NCBI GenBank assembly: GCA_019638115.1
Contig: JAHBUK010000003.1
Span: 744,001 to 808,000 of the forward strand
Source: Flavobacteriales bacterium
GTDB lineage: Bacteria > Bacteroidota > Bacteroidia > Flavobacteriales_F > PHOS-HE28
Direction: 5' to 3'
Length of the DNA stretch: 64,000 nt
Shown here: in pieces, positions 48,805 to 56,726 of the stretch
Numbering within the stretch: position 1 is the stretch's first letter
Layout of the letters: every line of letters begins with the position of its first letter
The notes under the pieces: model-generated
Database searches by the model: none
Seen by the model: only the letters and a program-made list of their open reading frames with translations
Told to the model about the DNA's origin: nothing
Made by a program: the position numbers and the translations under genes

Positions 48805-50685
48805 ATGCCTCGCTCCCTACGGCTCCTCCGTTCCTTCATTCTTTCTTCCTCCGTCTTTTTCCTGCCCGCCGTCTCTTTTGCACAGGTGGAGCAGGAACCG
48901 AACGACACGCAGCAGTTGGCCAATTTCGTTGCGCTGCAGGATACCATCAGCGGTGTGTCGTGCGCGGAGGAGGATTGGTTCCGGACCACATCAGCCGTGG
49001 AAGGCCGGGTTACCTTCTGGCTGGAGGTGACCAATCCCGGATTGGTTCCGGTATTGGCGGATATCCTGATCTACAGCAGCACCAATGGCGCTACCCAGAT
49101 CACCAACGCTTTCGAGGTGGTCCCGCCCGCATCCACCGTGGTGCTCTCAGGGTTGGCATTGTGCAATGGCAGTGGTGATTACTGGGCCCAGATCAGGGGA
49201 TACAGTGATTGTGTCACCTATCGCCTGTGCATGAACTGGATCCCAGCGGCGACCACCAATGAGGTGGAACCGAACGGCACCTTCGGTCAAGCCACTTTCC
49301 TGGCCGAAATGGATACCGCACGAGGCAACATATTCTACCTGAACGCAGCCTTGGACGTGTACGATTGGTGGCGCGTAAGCCTTCCTACGCATGGTACCGT
49401 GGAAGTGTATTTCGAAGCCACCAACACATCCAGCGGCATCACCTTCTACGACTTCGTCACCTACCAGGACGATGGCATTACCCAAGGCAGTGGTTTCAAT
49501 ACCCTCACGGTGCCTGCCGGTGCCACCCTGTCGAACACCTTCACCTTCCGCTGCATCGCGCCGGGCAACTACTTCCTACGGGTGGAGGCGGGCGCATGCG
49601 GTGCGTACAAGTTGCGCTACCGGCTTCTGGACACCTTCGTGGCCAATGAACAGGAGCCGAACGCTGTGTTCACGCAGGCGAACTTGATCGCCGATGGCGA
49701 CACGGCACGCGGGCACATCGCGTACACGAACGTGGCCTATGACCAGTACGATTGGTGGCGGGCCGAACTACCGGAGCATGGTACCGTGGAAGTGTATTTC
49801 GAAGCCACCAACACATCCAACGGCATCACCTTCTACGACTTCGTCACCTACCAGAACGATGGCATCACACAAGGCAGCGGTTTCAACACCCTTACGGTGC
49901 CTGCCGGTGCCACCCTGTCGAACACCTTCACTTTCCGCTGTATCGCGCCGGGCAACTACTTCTTCCGGGTGGAAGGGGGGGCGTGTGGCAACTACCGGCT
50001 CAGCTATCGAATGGTGGATGTGCAGGCCAATGAGGAGCAGGAGCCCAACAACACCTTCATTCAGGCACAACCCCTTGTGGTGGGCGATACGATCTATGGG
50101 CATATCTGGCATTCCAATGCGAGTCCTGTCGATCCATCCGACTACTACACATTGGACCTGTCGGACTCCATGAACGTGCGGATCGAATGGGAGGCTACCA
50201 TGGGCACCACCGGGGCCGGCTCGTTCCAGATAACGCCATACAGCCCTTCACAAGCGATCCTGGGATACCGGGCCACCAGCACAACCTACCAAGTGCCGGT
50301 GCGCGACAGCCTCTTGATAAACTGCTACACACAAGGAAGCATGGTGGTGCATGTCGCTGGAAATAGTTGCCACGCCTACAAACTGTGGGTGACGGAGCAG
50401 AGTTGCGCCACCGTGGGTATCCCGGAACGGAACTGGACCCCCTTCGTGATCCATCCCAACCCTGCGGAGGGCATCGTTCACATCACAGCTGCTCAGGGCT
50501 TCCACGGATCGGAGCTTGCAGTGCGGGATGCACAAGGCCGCGTGGTACATCGACAGCGCGTTACGCTGGGTCAGGGCACCTCTCTGGCATTGGACCTCAG
50601 TGGCCTGGCTGCAGGAACCTACACCGTATCGATCAACTTCGCGGATGGAGGTACAGGCACCCAGCGCTTGGTGCTGATGCGGTAG
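48805..50685 (+). CDS. Secreted four-repeat protein with T9SS sorting domain
   Basis: A 626-residue protein. It has a signal peptide (LLRSFILSSSVFFLPAVSFAQ) and four modules that each begin with EPN (EQEPNDT, EVEPNGT, EQEPNAV, EQEPNNT), resembling pre-peptidase C-terminal (PPC)-type domains. The second and third modules are almost identical over about 65 residues (GTVEVYFEATNTSSGITFYD against GTVEVYFEATNTSNGITFYD). A T9SS sorting domain closes the protein (IHPNPAEGIVHI, AAGTYTVSINFADGG). No enzyme domain is present, and surface binding is a guess. ATG 48805 gives the best signal peptide. Confidence 0.85.
   Translation: MPRSLRLLRSFILSSSVFFLPAVSFAQVEQEPNDTQQLANFVALQDTISGVSCAEEDWFRTTSAVEGRVTFWLEVTNPGLVPVLADILIYSSTNGATQITNAFEVVPPASTVVLSGLALCNGSGDYWAQIRGYSDCVTYRLCMNWIPAATTNEVEPNGTFGQATFLAEMDTARGNIFYLNAALDVYDWWRVSLPTHGTVEVYFEATNTSSGITFYDFVTYQDDGITQGSGFNTLTVPAGATLSNTFTFRCIAPGNYFLRVEAGACGAYKLRYRLLDTFVANEQEPNAVFTQANLIADGDTARGHIAYTNVAYDQYDWWRAELPEHGTVEVYFEATNTSNGITFYDFVTYQNDGITQGSGFNTLTVPAGATLSNTFTFRCIAPGNYFFRVEGGACGNYRLSYRMVDVQANEEQEPNNTFIQAQPLVVGDTIYGHIWHSNASPVDPSDYYTLDLSDSMNVRIEWEATMGTTGAGSFQITPYSPSQAILGYRATSTTYQVPVRDSLLINCYTQGSMVVHVAGNSCHAYKLWVTEQSCATVGIPERNWTPFVIHPNPAEGIVHITAAQGFHGSELAVRDAQGRVVHRQRVTLGQGTSLALDLSGLAAGTYTVSINFADGGTGTQRLVLMR
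49390..49973 (+). repeat. 387-bp-period internal duplication
   Basis: The segments 49390-49586 and 49777-49973 are nearly identical, for example CATGGTACCGTGGAAGTGTA at both starts. The spacing is 387 bp (129 codons), so the unit keeps frame. It duplicates one module of the secreted protein and is recent, with few differences. Confidence 0.85.
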
Positions 50686-51045
50686 GCCTGGCAGTGGTAT
50701 GATGGTGCTTCCATGGACCGTGCGTTGTCGGTGCTCTCACGTCGGTGGTCCATCATCCGTGTGGGTCGCGTACAGAGGTCTCTCCATGCTTTGGTGGTGC
50801 GTGAGTAGCACGGTCTTGCGAGCAGCGCTGTCTGGTGAGCGTATTTCCACGACCATGGCCATCATCAAAACCCGGCGCTTGTACGGAAGGGGCAAGGGGC
50901 GGTGTGGCGAGGTGGAGCTTTGGCATACGGGGCTTGCTTTATGGAGCAGTAAAGTAGCTGATGCTGTAGTATCCACAGCACTTTCGGTAACTTGTGTTCA
51001 CATCCGAGGGGGGACTCCGATGTGCTTCCAGAAAACCATATCGCC
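50686..51045. other. Non-coding gap of 360 bp
   Basis: I see no supported gene, RNA or clear repeat here. Possible frames are short, with no family features. It should contain the promoter of the secreted T9SS protein gene at 51046, but no full TAnnTTTG box was seen. Confidence 0.4.
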
Positions 51046-52971
51046 ATGCGCCGACCCCTACCGTTCGTTGATGTGCCAGGCTTAGTCCTGAGCGTATTGT
51101 TGTTCATCTTCTTCGTGCCACATGCAGTGGCACAGTACCCCATGCCGAAACTGCCTGCCGTTTCGGGCGAACGGGCTTTTCCCACGGGTGATGGTGAGCG
51201 CTCTTTGATACTGCATGCCGAACCGCTTGGTGTGGCCGGCCTGGGTGAGCCTGCGGTGCGCTGGTCCTCCAAACTCGCGCGGTTCACGCCGCGTGATCAT
51301 GGCTTGCCCGAAGTGGCGGCCATCAAAGCTGCCAAACTGGCGAGCAAACAGGACAGCTATGATCCGGAGGCCACCGAACAGTTCGGTCTATTGAAAGTGA
51401 CAGAGCCTACCATTGGCGCCAACTTCGAGGCAAACTGGTCCGTGGCACAAACTCCGCCGGACAACAGCATGGCCATTTCAAATGGAGGGATCATCGTTAC
51501 CGCCAACAATGACGAAGTGCTGTACATGAACACTTCGGGCAACTTGCTCCAGTTCTACGGTTGGCAGGATTTCTTCAGCAACCCCAACCTGAATGCGAAC
51601 ATCTACGACCCCAAAGTGGTGTACGACAGCCAGGCCGATCGTTTCATCATGACCGTTCTCCACGGAAGCACGGCGTCGAATTCCATCGTACTGCTCTGCT
51701 TCTCACAGACCAACAACCCCTTGACCGGTGGGTGGCACGTGTACGGTCTTCAAGGGAACATCCTCAACAACAACACGTGGTTCGATTATCCGAGCATCGG
51801 CATCTCCAACAGCGATGTTTTCGTTTCCGGCAACCTGTTCAGTAGCGGGGCCAATCAGTTCAACCAGGCGATCATATTCCAAGTGGGCAAGGCACAAGGT
51901 TATGCCGGCCAGAACCTCAACTACCTGTACTGGTCCAACCTCACCGCCTCACCATTTCCGGCCTTCACGCTTCAACCAGCTACGTGGGGCCAGCAAGGCA
52001 ACTACGGGCCGGGCATGCTGCTTATCAGCAACAACTCCGGTGGTGGTAGTGTCATGCGCGTATGGGAGATCACCAACAACGTTTCGTCAAACCCGGTCAT
52101 CAATTCATACAACACCACGGTACCCAACTATTCGCCTGCGGCCAATGCCAACCAACAAGGGACCAGCGTTCTTCTGGACAATGGGGATTGCCGAGTGATG
52201 AACGCCTTCTACCTCGACGGCAAAGTGCACTACACGCACAGCACGGACATCGGCGGTGGCTGGAACGGTGTGCGGTACGGTCGAGTGAACGTCTCCAACC
52301 TGCAAACGACCACGGCCAACTTAGGTAACCAGGGAGGTAGCGATCTTTCCTATCCGGCAGTGGCCTCGTTCGGCAGTGTTCCCTCGGATCAGGATGTGAT
52401 GATCGCTTTTCTGCGCAGCTCGCCGGGTGTTTTTCCGGAGGTGCGGGTGGTGAACTGCGATCAGAACATGCAATGGAGCAACGGCGTGCTGGTGAAGGCC
52501 GGGGAGACCTACTCCAGTTTCCTGCAACAGAACAACGTGGCCCGCTGGGGTGACTACACCGGTATTGCACGCAAGCACAACGCCTCTTCACCACGTGTTT
52601 GGCTGGCCGCCTGTTATGGCGCAAACGTGCCGGGCAACCAGAACAACACCTACAAGACATGGGTGGCCGAAGTGGGCGGTGTATCGCAGGTCGGTATGGA
52701 TGAACTTCCTGCCGGTCGTGATATGCGGGTCTATCCGAACCCGGTGATGGACCGCTTCCAACTGCAATTCACATTGGCGGAGACCACCGCACTGCGCGTG
52801 GAACTCCTGGATGTGCAAGGTGCGCTGGTAAAGCTCCTCCACGAGGATACGCGCCGGCCCGGCGAATACCTCTTTTCCTTCAACCGAGCAGCGCTTTCTT
52901 CGGGCACCTACCAACTCATCCTTCGCGGTAACAACTCCATCATTGGCCATGCAACGATCATTGTACAATAA
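51046..52971 (+). CDS. Secreted T9SS protein of unknown function
   Basis: A 641-residue protein with a signal peptide (PGLVLSVLLFIFFVPHAVAQ). The body is rich in strands and aromatic/Asn motifs (NWSVAQTPPDNSMAISNGG, EVLYMNTSGNLLQFYGWQDF, YDPKVVYDSQADRFIMTVLH, RWGDYTGIARKH). These are those of large secreted propeller-like proteins found across Bacteroidota and some other phyla. The T9SS sorting domain is intact (MRVYPNPVMDRFQLQF, SSGTYQLILRGN, IIVQ). ATG 51046 was chosen for the signal peptide. A small lipoprotein gene overlaps the 3' end by 23 bp. Function is unknown. Confidence 0.85.
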   Translation: MRRPLPFVDVPGLVLSVLLFIFFVPHAVAQYPMPKLPAVSGERAFPTGDGERSLILHAEPLGVAGLGEPAVRWSSKLARFTPRDHGLPEVAAIKAAKLASKQDSYDPEATEQFGLLKVTEPTIGANFEANWSVAQTPPDNSMAISNGGIIVTANNDEVLYMNTSGNLLQFYGWQDFFSNPNLNANIYDPKVVYDSQADRFIMTVLHGSTASNSIVLLCFSQTNNPLTGGWHVYGLQGNILNNNTWFDYPSIGISNSDVFVSGNLFSSGANQFNQAIIFQVGKAQGYAGQNLNYLYWSNLTASPFPAFTLQPATWGQQGNYGPGMLLISNNSGGGSVMRVWEITNNVSSNPVINSYNTTVPNYSPAANANQQGTSVLLDNGDCRVMNAFYLDGKVHYTHSTDIGGGWNGVRYGRVNVSNLQTTTANLGNQGGSDLSYPAVASFGSVPSDQDVMIAFLRSSPGVFPEVRVVNCDQNMQWSNGVLVKAGETYSSFLQQNNVARWGDYTGIARKHNASSPRVWLAACYGANVPGNQNNTYKTWVAEVGGVSQVGMDELPAGRDMRVYPNPVMDRFQLQFTLAETTALRVELLDVQGALVKLLHEDTRRPGEYLFSFNRAALSSGTYQLILRGNNSIIGHATIIVQ

Positions 52972-53167
52972 CCTGCTGCCTGCTCTGGTGTTCTTGCTCT
53001 TCGCCTGTGGCAATGGGAAGAACGCCAACACGGGAGGTGCTGCGGACGCCCCCCAGCGTGAACGCGGAGCACATGGTGATCCACAGACCGCACCGGCGCA
53101 CAACGCTCCGGACCAGGATCGCATTGACAGCCTGAAACGGGAAAAGCAAAGAGAGAAAGGCGAGTAG
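52949..53167 (+). CDS. Small putative lipoprotein
   Basis: A 72-residue protein with a hydrophobic start and lipobox-like LLFAC (Cys about residue 20). The rest is charged and low complexity (NGKNANTGGAADAPQRERGA, DRIDSLKREKQREKGE). The start ATG lies inside the end of the preceding T9SS gene (23-bp overlap), suggesting coupling. No family is recognised. The lipobox and codon pattern support coding. Confidence 0.5.
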   Translation: MQRSLYNNLLPALVFLLFACGNGKNANTGGAADAPQRERGAHGDPQTAPAHNAPDQDRIDSLKREKQREKGE

Positions 53168-53273
53168 GTCCGCAGTTGGAGATGAAGGGAGCGACGGTCG
53201 GGCATCGTTGTTGGCCTGTGCTTGTGCCTGCCCTTTCCTTCAGGGCTTGCTCATCGGCAAATCCTGCTTTCCC

Positions 53274-53390
53274 ATGAACAACCTATTGCGTGGAATTCTC
53301 GCTGGTGGCGCGGCTGCCAAATGGGGCGGTGGCTGTTTCAGCACCATCCTCATCTTCGTTCTGGTGTACGTGCTTCTGGGGAGTTGTTGA
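53274..53390 (+). CDS. Tiny membrane protein (38 residues)
   Basis: MNNLLRGILAGGAAAKWGGG followed by a single helix (CFSTILIFVLVYVLLGSC). Proteins of this layout (short basic start, K-x-GGGC, one hydrophobic helix, end LLG) occur in many Bacteroidota as I recall, which argues that it is real. No function is known. It is too short to judge by codon use alone. Confidence 0.5.
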   Translation: MNNLLRGILAGGAAAKWGGGCFSTILIFVLVYVLLGSC

Positions 53391-53525
53391 CCCGGTGCAG
53401 TGATCGAATGTCCCCGCACCATGCCTGAGCGGGTATTGCTGGTGTGGCAGTGCTGAACGCCGCGCTGGAGTTGCCCTGTTCATTGAGGCGCACGTGCCGG
53501 GGATCATATTGGAAGTGGGGCGGCC

Positions 53526-54332
53526 TCACCACCGCCCGGCTTCCGGCTCCTTGGGTTGCCAAAGGCGATAGAGCAGCCCCCAGCGCATCGCCCAGACCGT
53601 GGGTGTGCCTTGTATGGTGGCTTGCTCGTAGTAATATCCGTGGAGCGTGCTGGTCCGTGCGTAGGCCACCGTGTACTCCACCAAGCCTTCATCACTCCAC
53701 AGGTACTCCAGTCCGGCCAACGCAGTGAAGCGCCCGAAAGTGGCGGTCAGCTCCGCGCCGGCACCCAGCGTGAAGGTGTTGCGCTGAAGAACAGTGGCGC
53801 TCATCCAGGTGGTCGTGTACACCGTGTCGCCAATGTTATTGTCGATGTGCGTTCCGGAGGAACGTGACCCCCCGCCTTGCGTGAGCGCACCTTCATCCAT
53901 GAACGACCAGACCATGGAAACATGGGGGATGAAAGCAATGCGCTTGGACCATAGAGGAAAGCGCTGACCGATGCGCAAAGGAAGGCTTGTGTAGGACAAA
54001 AGCGGTGTGGTGTTCTTGTGGGTGGCCACGCCCAGGTCGTGCACTGTGCAGTATTGCGATTGCTTGTGGCGCATCCAGCCGAGGGAAAGCATGGTGTTGC
54101 CCAGAGCCACACGGCCGCCAATGCCCCAGAAGCCATCGGTATGCATGCCTGTGCCGATACGCTGAGCGGGTGCTAGCAGCTCCGGACTGCGCCATACGAT
54201 GCCGCCTTCTCCCTGCACGTGTAGTTCCTCCTTCCACCAAGGAAGTGGAGACACGGATTGTGCGCTGACGGAACTCTCAAGCAGGAGCCCACAGCAGATC
54301 ATTGCTGAACATCCTATCAAGTGTACGCTCAT
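53526..54332 (-). CDS. Putative outer-membrane beta-barrel protein
   Basis: A 268-residue protein with a signal peptide (AMICCGLLLESSVSAQ) and alternating strands with aromatic girdles (GFWGIGGRVALGNTMLSLGW, TFTLGAGAELTATFGRFTAL). The pattern of 8-12 strands is that of small outer-membrane barrels. It ends in LLYRLWQPKEPEAGRW, not in a classic Phe. The family is not recognised. The gene begins 144 bp beyond the last HD-gene 3'-end copy and may be the fourth cassette of that array. A -7 box lies 7 nt before the ATG. Confidence 0.65.
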   Translation of the reverse strand: MSVHLIGCSAMICCGLLLESSVSAQSVSPLPWWKEELHVQGEGGIVWRSPELLAPAQRIGTGMHTDGFWGIGGRVALGNTMLSLGWMRHKQSQYCTVHDLGVATHKNTTPLLSYTSLPLRIGQRFPLWSKRIAFIPHVSMVWSFMDEGALTQGGGSRSSGTHIDNNIGDTVYTTTWMSATVLQRNTFTLGAGAELTATFGRFTALAGLEYLWSDEGLVEYTVAYARTSTLHGYYYEQATIQGTPTVWAMRWGLLYRLWQPKEPEAGRW

Positions 54333-54339
54333 GGTCGAT

Positions 54340-54347
54340 CGAAGTTA
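54340..54347 (-). promoter_or_regulatory. Candidate -7 box for the outer-membrane protein gene
   Basis: The minus strand reads TAACTTCG, 7 nt before the ATG at 54332, giving a nearly leaderless transcript. Confidence 0.4.
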
Positions 54348-54475
54348 CAGCCGCAACGTGTATGGTCGTTATCCATGACCACACTTTTCGACCCACAAGA
54401 GAAGCGGTTCGTGATCCCCGGATACTCGCGCTCGGGGCTGCGTTCGGTGTGCTACTGTCGGATGCCTGTGCGACC

Positions 54476-54645
54476 TCACATCCACCGCGGCCAAGCCAAA
54501 TACCACTTCGTTACCGGCCGCGCCAGCGCCTGTATGCCCAGGTTGTCGCTGGCCTCGGCAATGTCGTGCGTGCTGCCGTCCTTGTAGAGCAGTTCGATGC
54601 GGTCCTTGGCGGGGTCGTAGGCGTTGTTGACGATGCTGCCGGTGA
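54476..54645 (-). repeat. HD-gene 3'-end copy (longest, 56 codons)
   Basis: The minus strand encodes TGSIVNNAYDPAKDRIELLY then KDGSTHDIAEASDNLGIQAL, ARPVTKWYLAWPRWM and a stop at 54476-54478. It matches the last 56 or so codons of the HD phosphohydrolase gene (3' end at 56723) almost base for base. There is no start codon of its own, so it is a displaced gene end. It follows the lipoprotein gene at 54667. Confidence 0.9.
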
Positions 54646-54666
54646 GCGGACTTGGTAGGTGGTTGT

Positions 54667-55437
54667 CTATGGAGTGATGCTCCGAGAGCCCAAGAAGACT
54701 TCGTTCAAGACTTCCTGTGCAACGGATCGACTGCTGTTGTGAAGCCCTACTTCCTTCACCTGAGTGCAGCTGCCGTTCTCTTCCAAGATCAGTTCTACAA
54801 CGTTGTAGCAGATCGTGCAGCCGGTTATCACCTTAGCTTGAACCACGATGTCCTGGTCTTTCCTTATGGAATGCGCCATGATGGCATAGGTCCCTGGCCT
54901 GGGTGCGTACCTCCATCGTTCACCGAAATGAGCATCCAGACTGATCACCAAAATGTTGTCTTGCCTTTTCCAATGGAGATTGTTGTTCCTTGAGTCATCA
55001 CAAAGAAGTAGAAGGCCGTTCTCGTCAATATGGATGGATGTATAGCTCAGTCGATGGTCATTCAAAACGAAGTAGTCCGTCACCAAGCTGTCCCTGACCT
55101 TTAGAAGTAATGAGAAGGCCCGTGCTTCCGTATAGCTCTTCGCTTGAGTGAGAACGTAAATGCTGTCATTCAACTTGGACGACTCATAGAGCTTGGTCGC
55201 CATTGCAACGTCTCGTTCAGGCAGGCCGATGAGGTCCTTGAAATTGTTCGGCCGGATATCGCCGGTGATCGGGTCGAGGACCTTGTCACCCACGATCATA
55301 TCCAAAGGATGGTCAGGTAATTTTTGCTCGAGCTCCAATTGTCGAGCACCGTCTTCGATCGGGGATGAGCACGAAGAGAGCAGCATCGCCGAGCAGATGA
55401 TCGCAGCTGTTGCAATAACAAGCCGATGGAATACCAT
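54667..55437 (-). CDS. Putative lipoprotein of unknown function
   Basis: A 256-residue protein with a lipobox-like MLLSSC (Cys23) after a hydrophobic stretch (VIATAAIICSAMLL). The rest is soluble, with a possible beta-rich centre (YTSIHIDENGLLLLCDDSRN). I do not recognise the family. Base composition is visibly lower in G+C than the flanking housekeeping genes, suggesting transfer. It lies between two HD-gene 3'-end copies, starting 10 nt after the stop of one. Its own -7 box overlaps that stop codon. Confidence 0.7.
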   Translation of the reverse strand: MVFHRLVIATAAIICSAMLLSSCSSPIEDGARQLELEQKLPDHPLDMIVGDKVLDPITGDIRPNNFKDLIGLPERDVAMATKLYESSKLNDSIYVLTQAKSYTEARAFSLLLKVRDSLVTDYFVLNDHRLSYTSIHIDENGLLLLCDDSRNNNLHWKRQDNILVISLDAHFGERWRYAPRPGTYAIMAHSIRKDQDIVVQAKVITGCTICYNVVELILEENGSCTQVKEVGLHNSSRSVAQEVLNEVFLGSRSITP

Positions 55438-55441
55438 GCAT

Positions 55442-55449
55442 CGAATTTA
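55442..55449 (-). promoter_or_regulatory. -7 box at the lipoprotein gene start
   Basis: The minus strand reads TAAATTCG, fitting TAnnTT(T/C)G. It overlaps the TAA stop of the upstream HD-gene 3'-end copy and ends 4 nt before the lipoprotein ATG, so the mRNA would be leaderless. Confidence 0.4.
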
Positions 55450-55560
55450 ATCGCCCACCCACCTCGGCCACGCCAAATACCACTTCGTTACCGGCCGCGC
55501 CAGCGCCTGAATGCCCAGGTTGTCGCTGGCCTCGGCGATGTCACACCGGTCATTGGCCGG
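55447..55560 (-). repeat. HD-gene 3'-end copy with internal deletion
   Basis: The minus strand encodes DIAEASDNLGIQALARPVTK then WYLAWPRWVGD and a TAA stop. Before it, a short stretch reading DPANDR matches the HD-gene DPAKDR segment, but the 11 or so codons between are missing. The copy directly follows the broken toxin gene. Confidence 0.88.
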
Positions 55561-55561
55561 G

Positions 55562-55849
55562 TCATTCGAGATGCTTGCGTCGTAACTCACGTTTCCCATG
55601 GAAGATCCGTACGATCTGGAGTTCCATGGCAGTGATACGGTGTATGATGCGATAAGGCCCGAACGCGATCTCTCGGATAGAACGGTCCTTGAATTCTCTC
55701 ACCATATGCCCGGTCATCGGATGTGCTCCCAGGAATTGGACACGCTCCATCAGCCGTTCTACGAAGCGACGGGCGTTTTAGGGGGAATCGAGTGCGATCG
55801 TGTCATGGATCGCATGCAGGTCTCGCTTGGCACTGGGGGACCATGTCAC
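55562..55849 (-). pseudogene. ParE/RelE-family toxin gene with a nonsense codon
   Basis: From a GTG at 55849, overlapping the antitoxin stop, the frame reads VTWSPSAKRDLHAIHDTIAL then DSP, a TAA at 55778-55780, and continues NARRFVERLMERVQFLGAHP, IREIAFGPYRIIHRI and ELQIVRIFHGKRELRRKHLE. This is a complete ParE/RelE-fold toxin of 95 residues except for the stop, where relatives have Lys or Glu. A remnant from ATG 55750 lacks the first helices. The toxin is probably inactive. Members cut mRNA or block gyrase. Confidence 0.85.
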
Positions 55850-56028
55850 TTACGCCATTTGCGCTTGAATGAGGCCATGACCTTCTCGTGCGGTATACCC
55901 TTGCCGTCCTTCAGTTCAGCAAGCCCCTTTTCCACCTGCTCAATGAAGACCAAGCGCTCCAGGAGCTCATCCAACTGGAACTCATCGGGCATGGACTTGA
56001 GCGTGGCTTGTGCGGTGCGCTTCTTCAT
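55846..56028 (-). CDS. Antitoxin of a ParE/RelE-type module
   Basis: A 60-residue protein (MKKRTAQATLKSMPDEFQLD, ELLERLVFIEQVEKGLAELK, then HEKVMASFKRKW) of the small helical antitoxin type that precedes ParE/RelE toxins. The stop overlaps the toxin GTG (GTGA). ATG 56028 was chosen over a TTG three codons earlier because a full -7 box ends 6 nt upstream. With the toxin gene broken, the antitoxin is a survivor of the module. Confidence 0.75.
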   Translation of the reverse strand: MKKRTAQATLKSMPDEFQLDELLERLVFIEQVEKGLAELKDGKGIPHEKVMASFKRKWRK

Positions 56029-56034
56029 GGTCTT

Positions 56035-56042
56035 CAAAGATA
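56035..56042 (-). promoter_or_regulatory. -7 box for the toxin-antitoxin pair
   Basis: The minus strand reads TATCTTTG, a full TAnnTTTG match, 6 nt before the antitoxin ATG, so the transcript would be leaderless. Confidence 0.45.
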
Positions 56043-56064
56043 AAGAGCGATAGAGGGCTGCGCA

Positions 56065-56153
56065 TCACACCCACCGCGGCCACGCCAAGTACCACTTCGT
56101 TACCGGCCTCGCCAGCGCCATTATACCCTGGTTGTCGCTGGCTTCGGCGATCA
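56065..56153 (-). repeat. HD-gene 3'-end copy (most diverged)
   Basis: The minus strand encodes IAEASDNQGIMALARPVTKW then YLAWPRWV and a stop at 56065-56067. It differs from the HD gene at several bases but keeps the core. It begins immediately at the stop codon of the membrane protein gene and ends 37 nt before the antitoxin gene. Confidence 0.88.
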
Positions 56154-56726
56154 TCATCCACCGGTTGCGATGAGCGTGACCAGCCAGGCAATTACGACGA
56201 CAAAGAGAATACCCCGCAGGAGCATCCGTGTTTCTGGAGACCATCTTGGAAACAAGAGCAGGATCGCAAAGAGGAGAGCGGTGAATGGGAATGGCCTGTA
56301 TTGCTCTTTTACGCTTTCTGTGGGGTACCACTTGGTAGATGAGGTCCTGTAGCTGCGATAACGTACCACCTTGCTCGTGATGGCGCTGAGGTCGACATCT
56401 ATGGAATCACCGACGGCGAAATTGTTCGCTGTACGTTGTGTCCAGATTCGGCTTCCGTTCAACAGGTAAATATTCGACCAATAGCGCATATGGCCCGAAC
56501 CAACTCCGTAGTGCCGACCTTCGAACGATCCGAATTCGGAAACTTGGACGATCACGGTTGCTCGCCTGTGTGTCGGCAAGTTGGTGTCGAGGACCGAAGT
56601 GAGACCGCCAATAATTACGAGCACATAGATCAAACGAACAGGGAGTGGGTCGTGCGTGCTGAACAACAAGCGATGTAACCGCGACTTGCCAACCACGTTC
56701 CTTTCCACTTTTCCGACCTTCTTCAT
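56154..56726 (-). CDS. Membrane protein of unknown function in the HD 3'-end array
   Basis: A 190-residue protein with one N-terminal helix (VRLIYVLVIIGGLTSVL), a soluble beta-rich loop (VIVQVSEFGSFEGRHYGVGS, YWSNIYLLNGSRIW) and two C-terminal helices (FPFTALLFAILLLF, ILFVVVIAWLVTLI). The loop resembles DUF3592-like extracytoplasmic domains, but I am not sure. The ATG overlaps the HD-gene stop as ATGA, so it is coupled to that gene. G+C is lower than in the HD gene. Its stop abuts an HD-gene 3'-end copy. Confidence 0.7.
   Translation of the reverse strand: MKKVGKVERNVVGKSRLHRLLFSTHDPLPVRLIYVLVIIGGLTSVLDTNLPTHRRATVIVQVSEFGSFEGRHYGVGSGHMRYWSNIYLLNGSRIWTQRTANNFAVGDSIDVDLSAITSKVVRYRSYRTSSTKWYPTESVKEQYRPFPFTALLFAILLLFPRWSPETRMLLRGILFVVVIAWLVTLIATGG

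Noticed and set aside
50686-51045. Short frames in the 360-bp gap before the T9SS gene
   Set aside because: They lack signal peptides, motifs and a consistent coding pattern.
54302-54658. Short plus-strand frames across the HD-gene 3'-end copy
   Set aside because: They lack starts of known type or domains and are read antisense to a displaced gene end.
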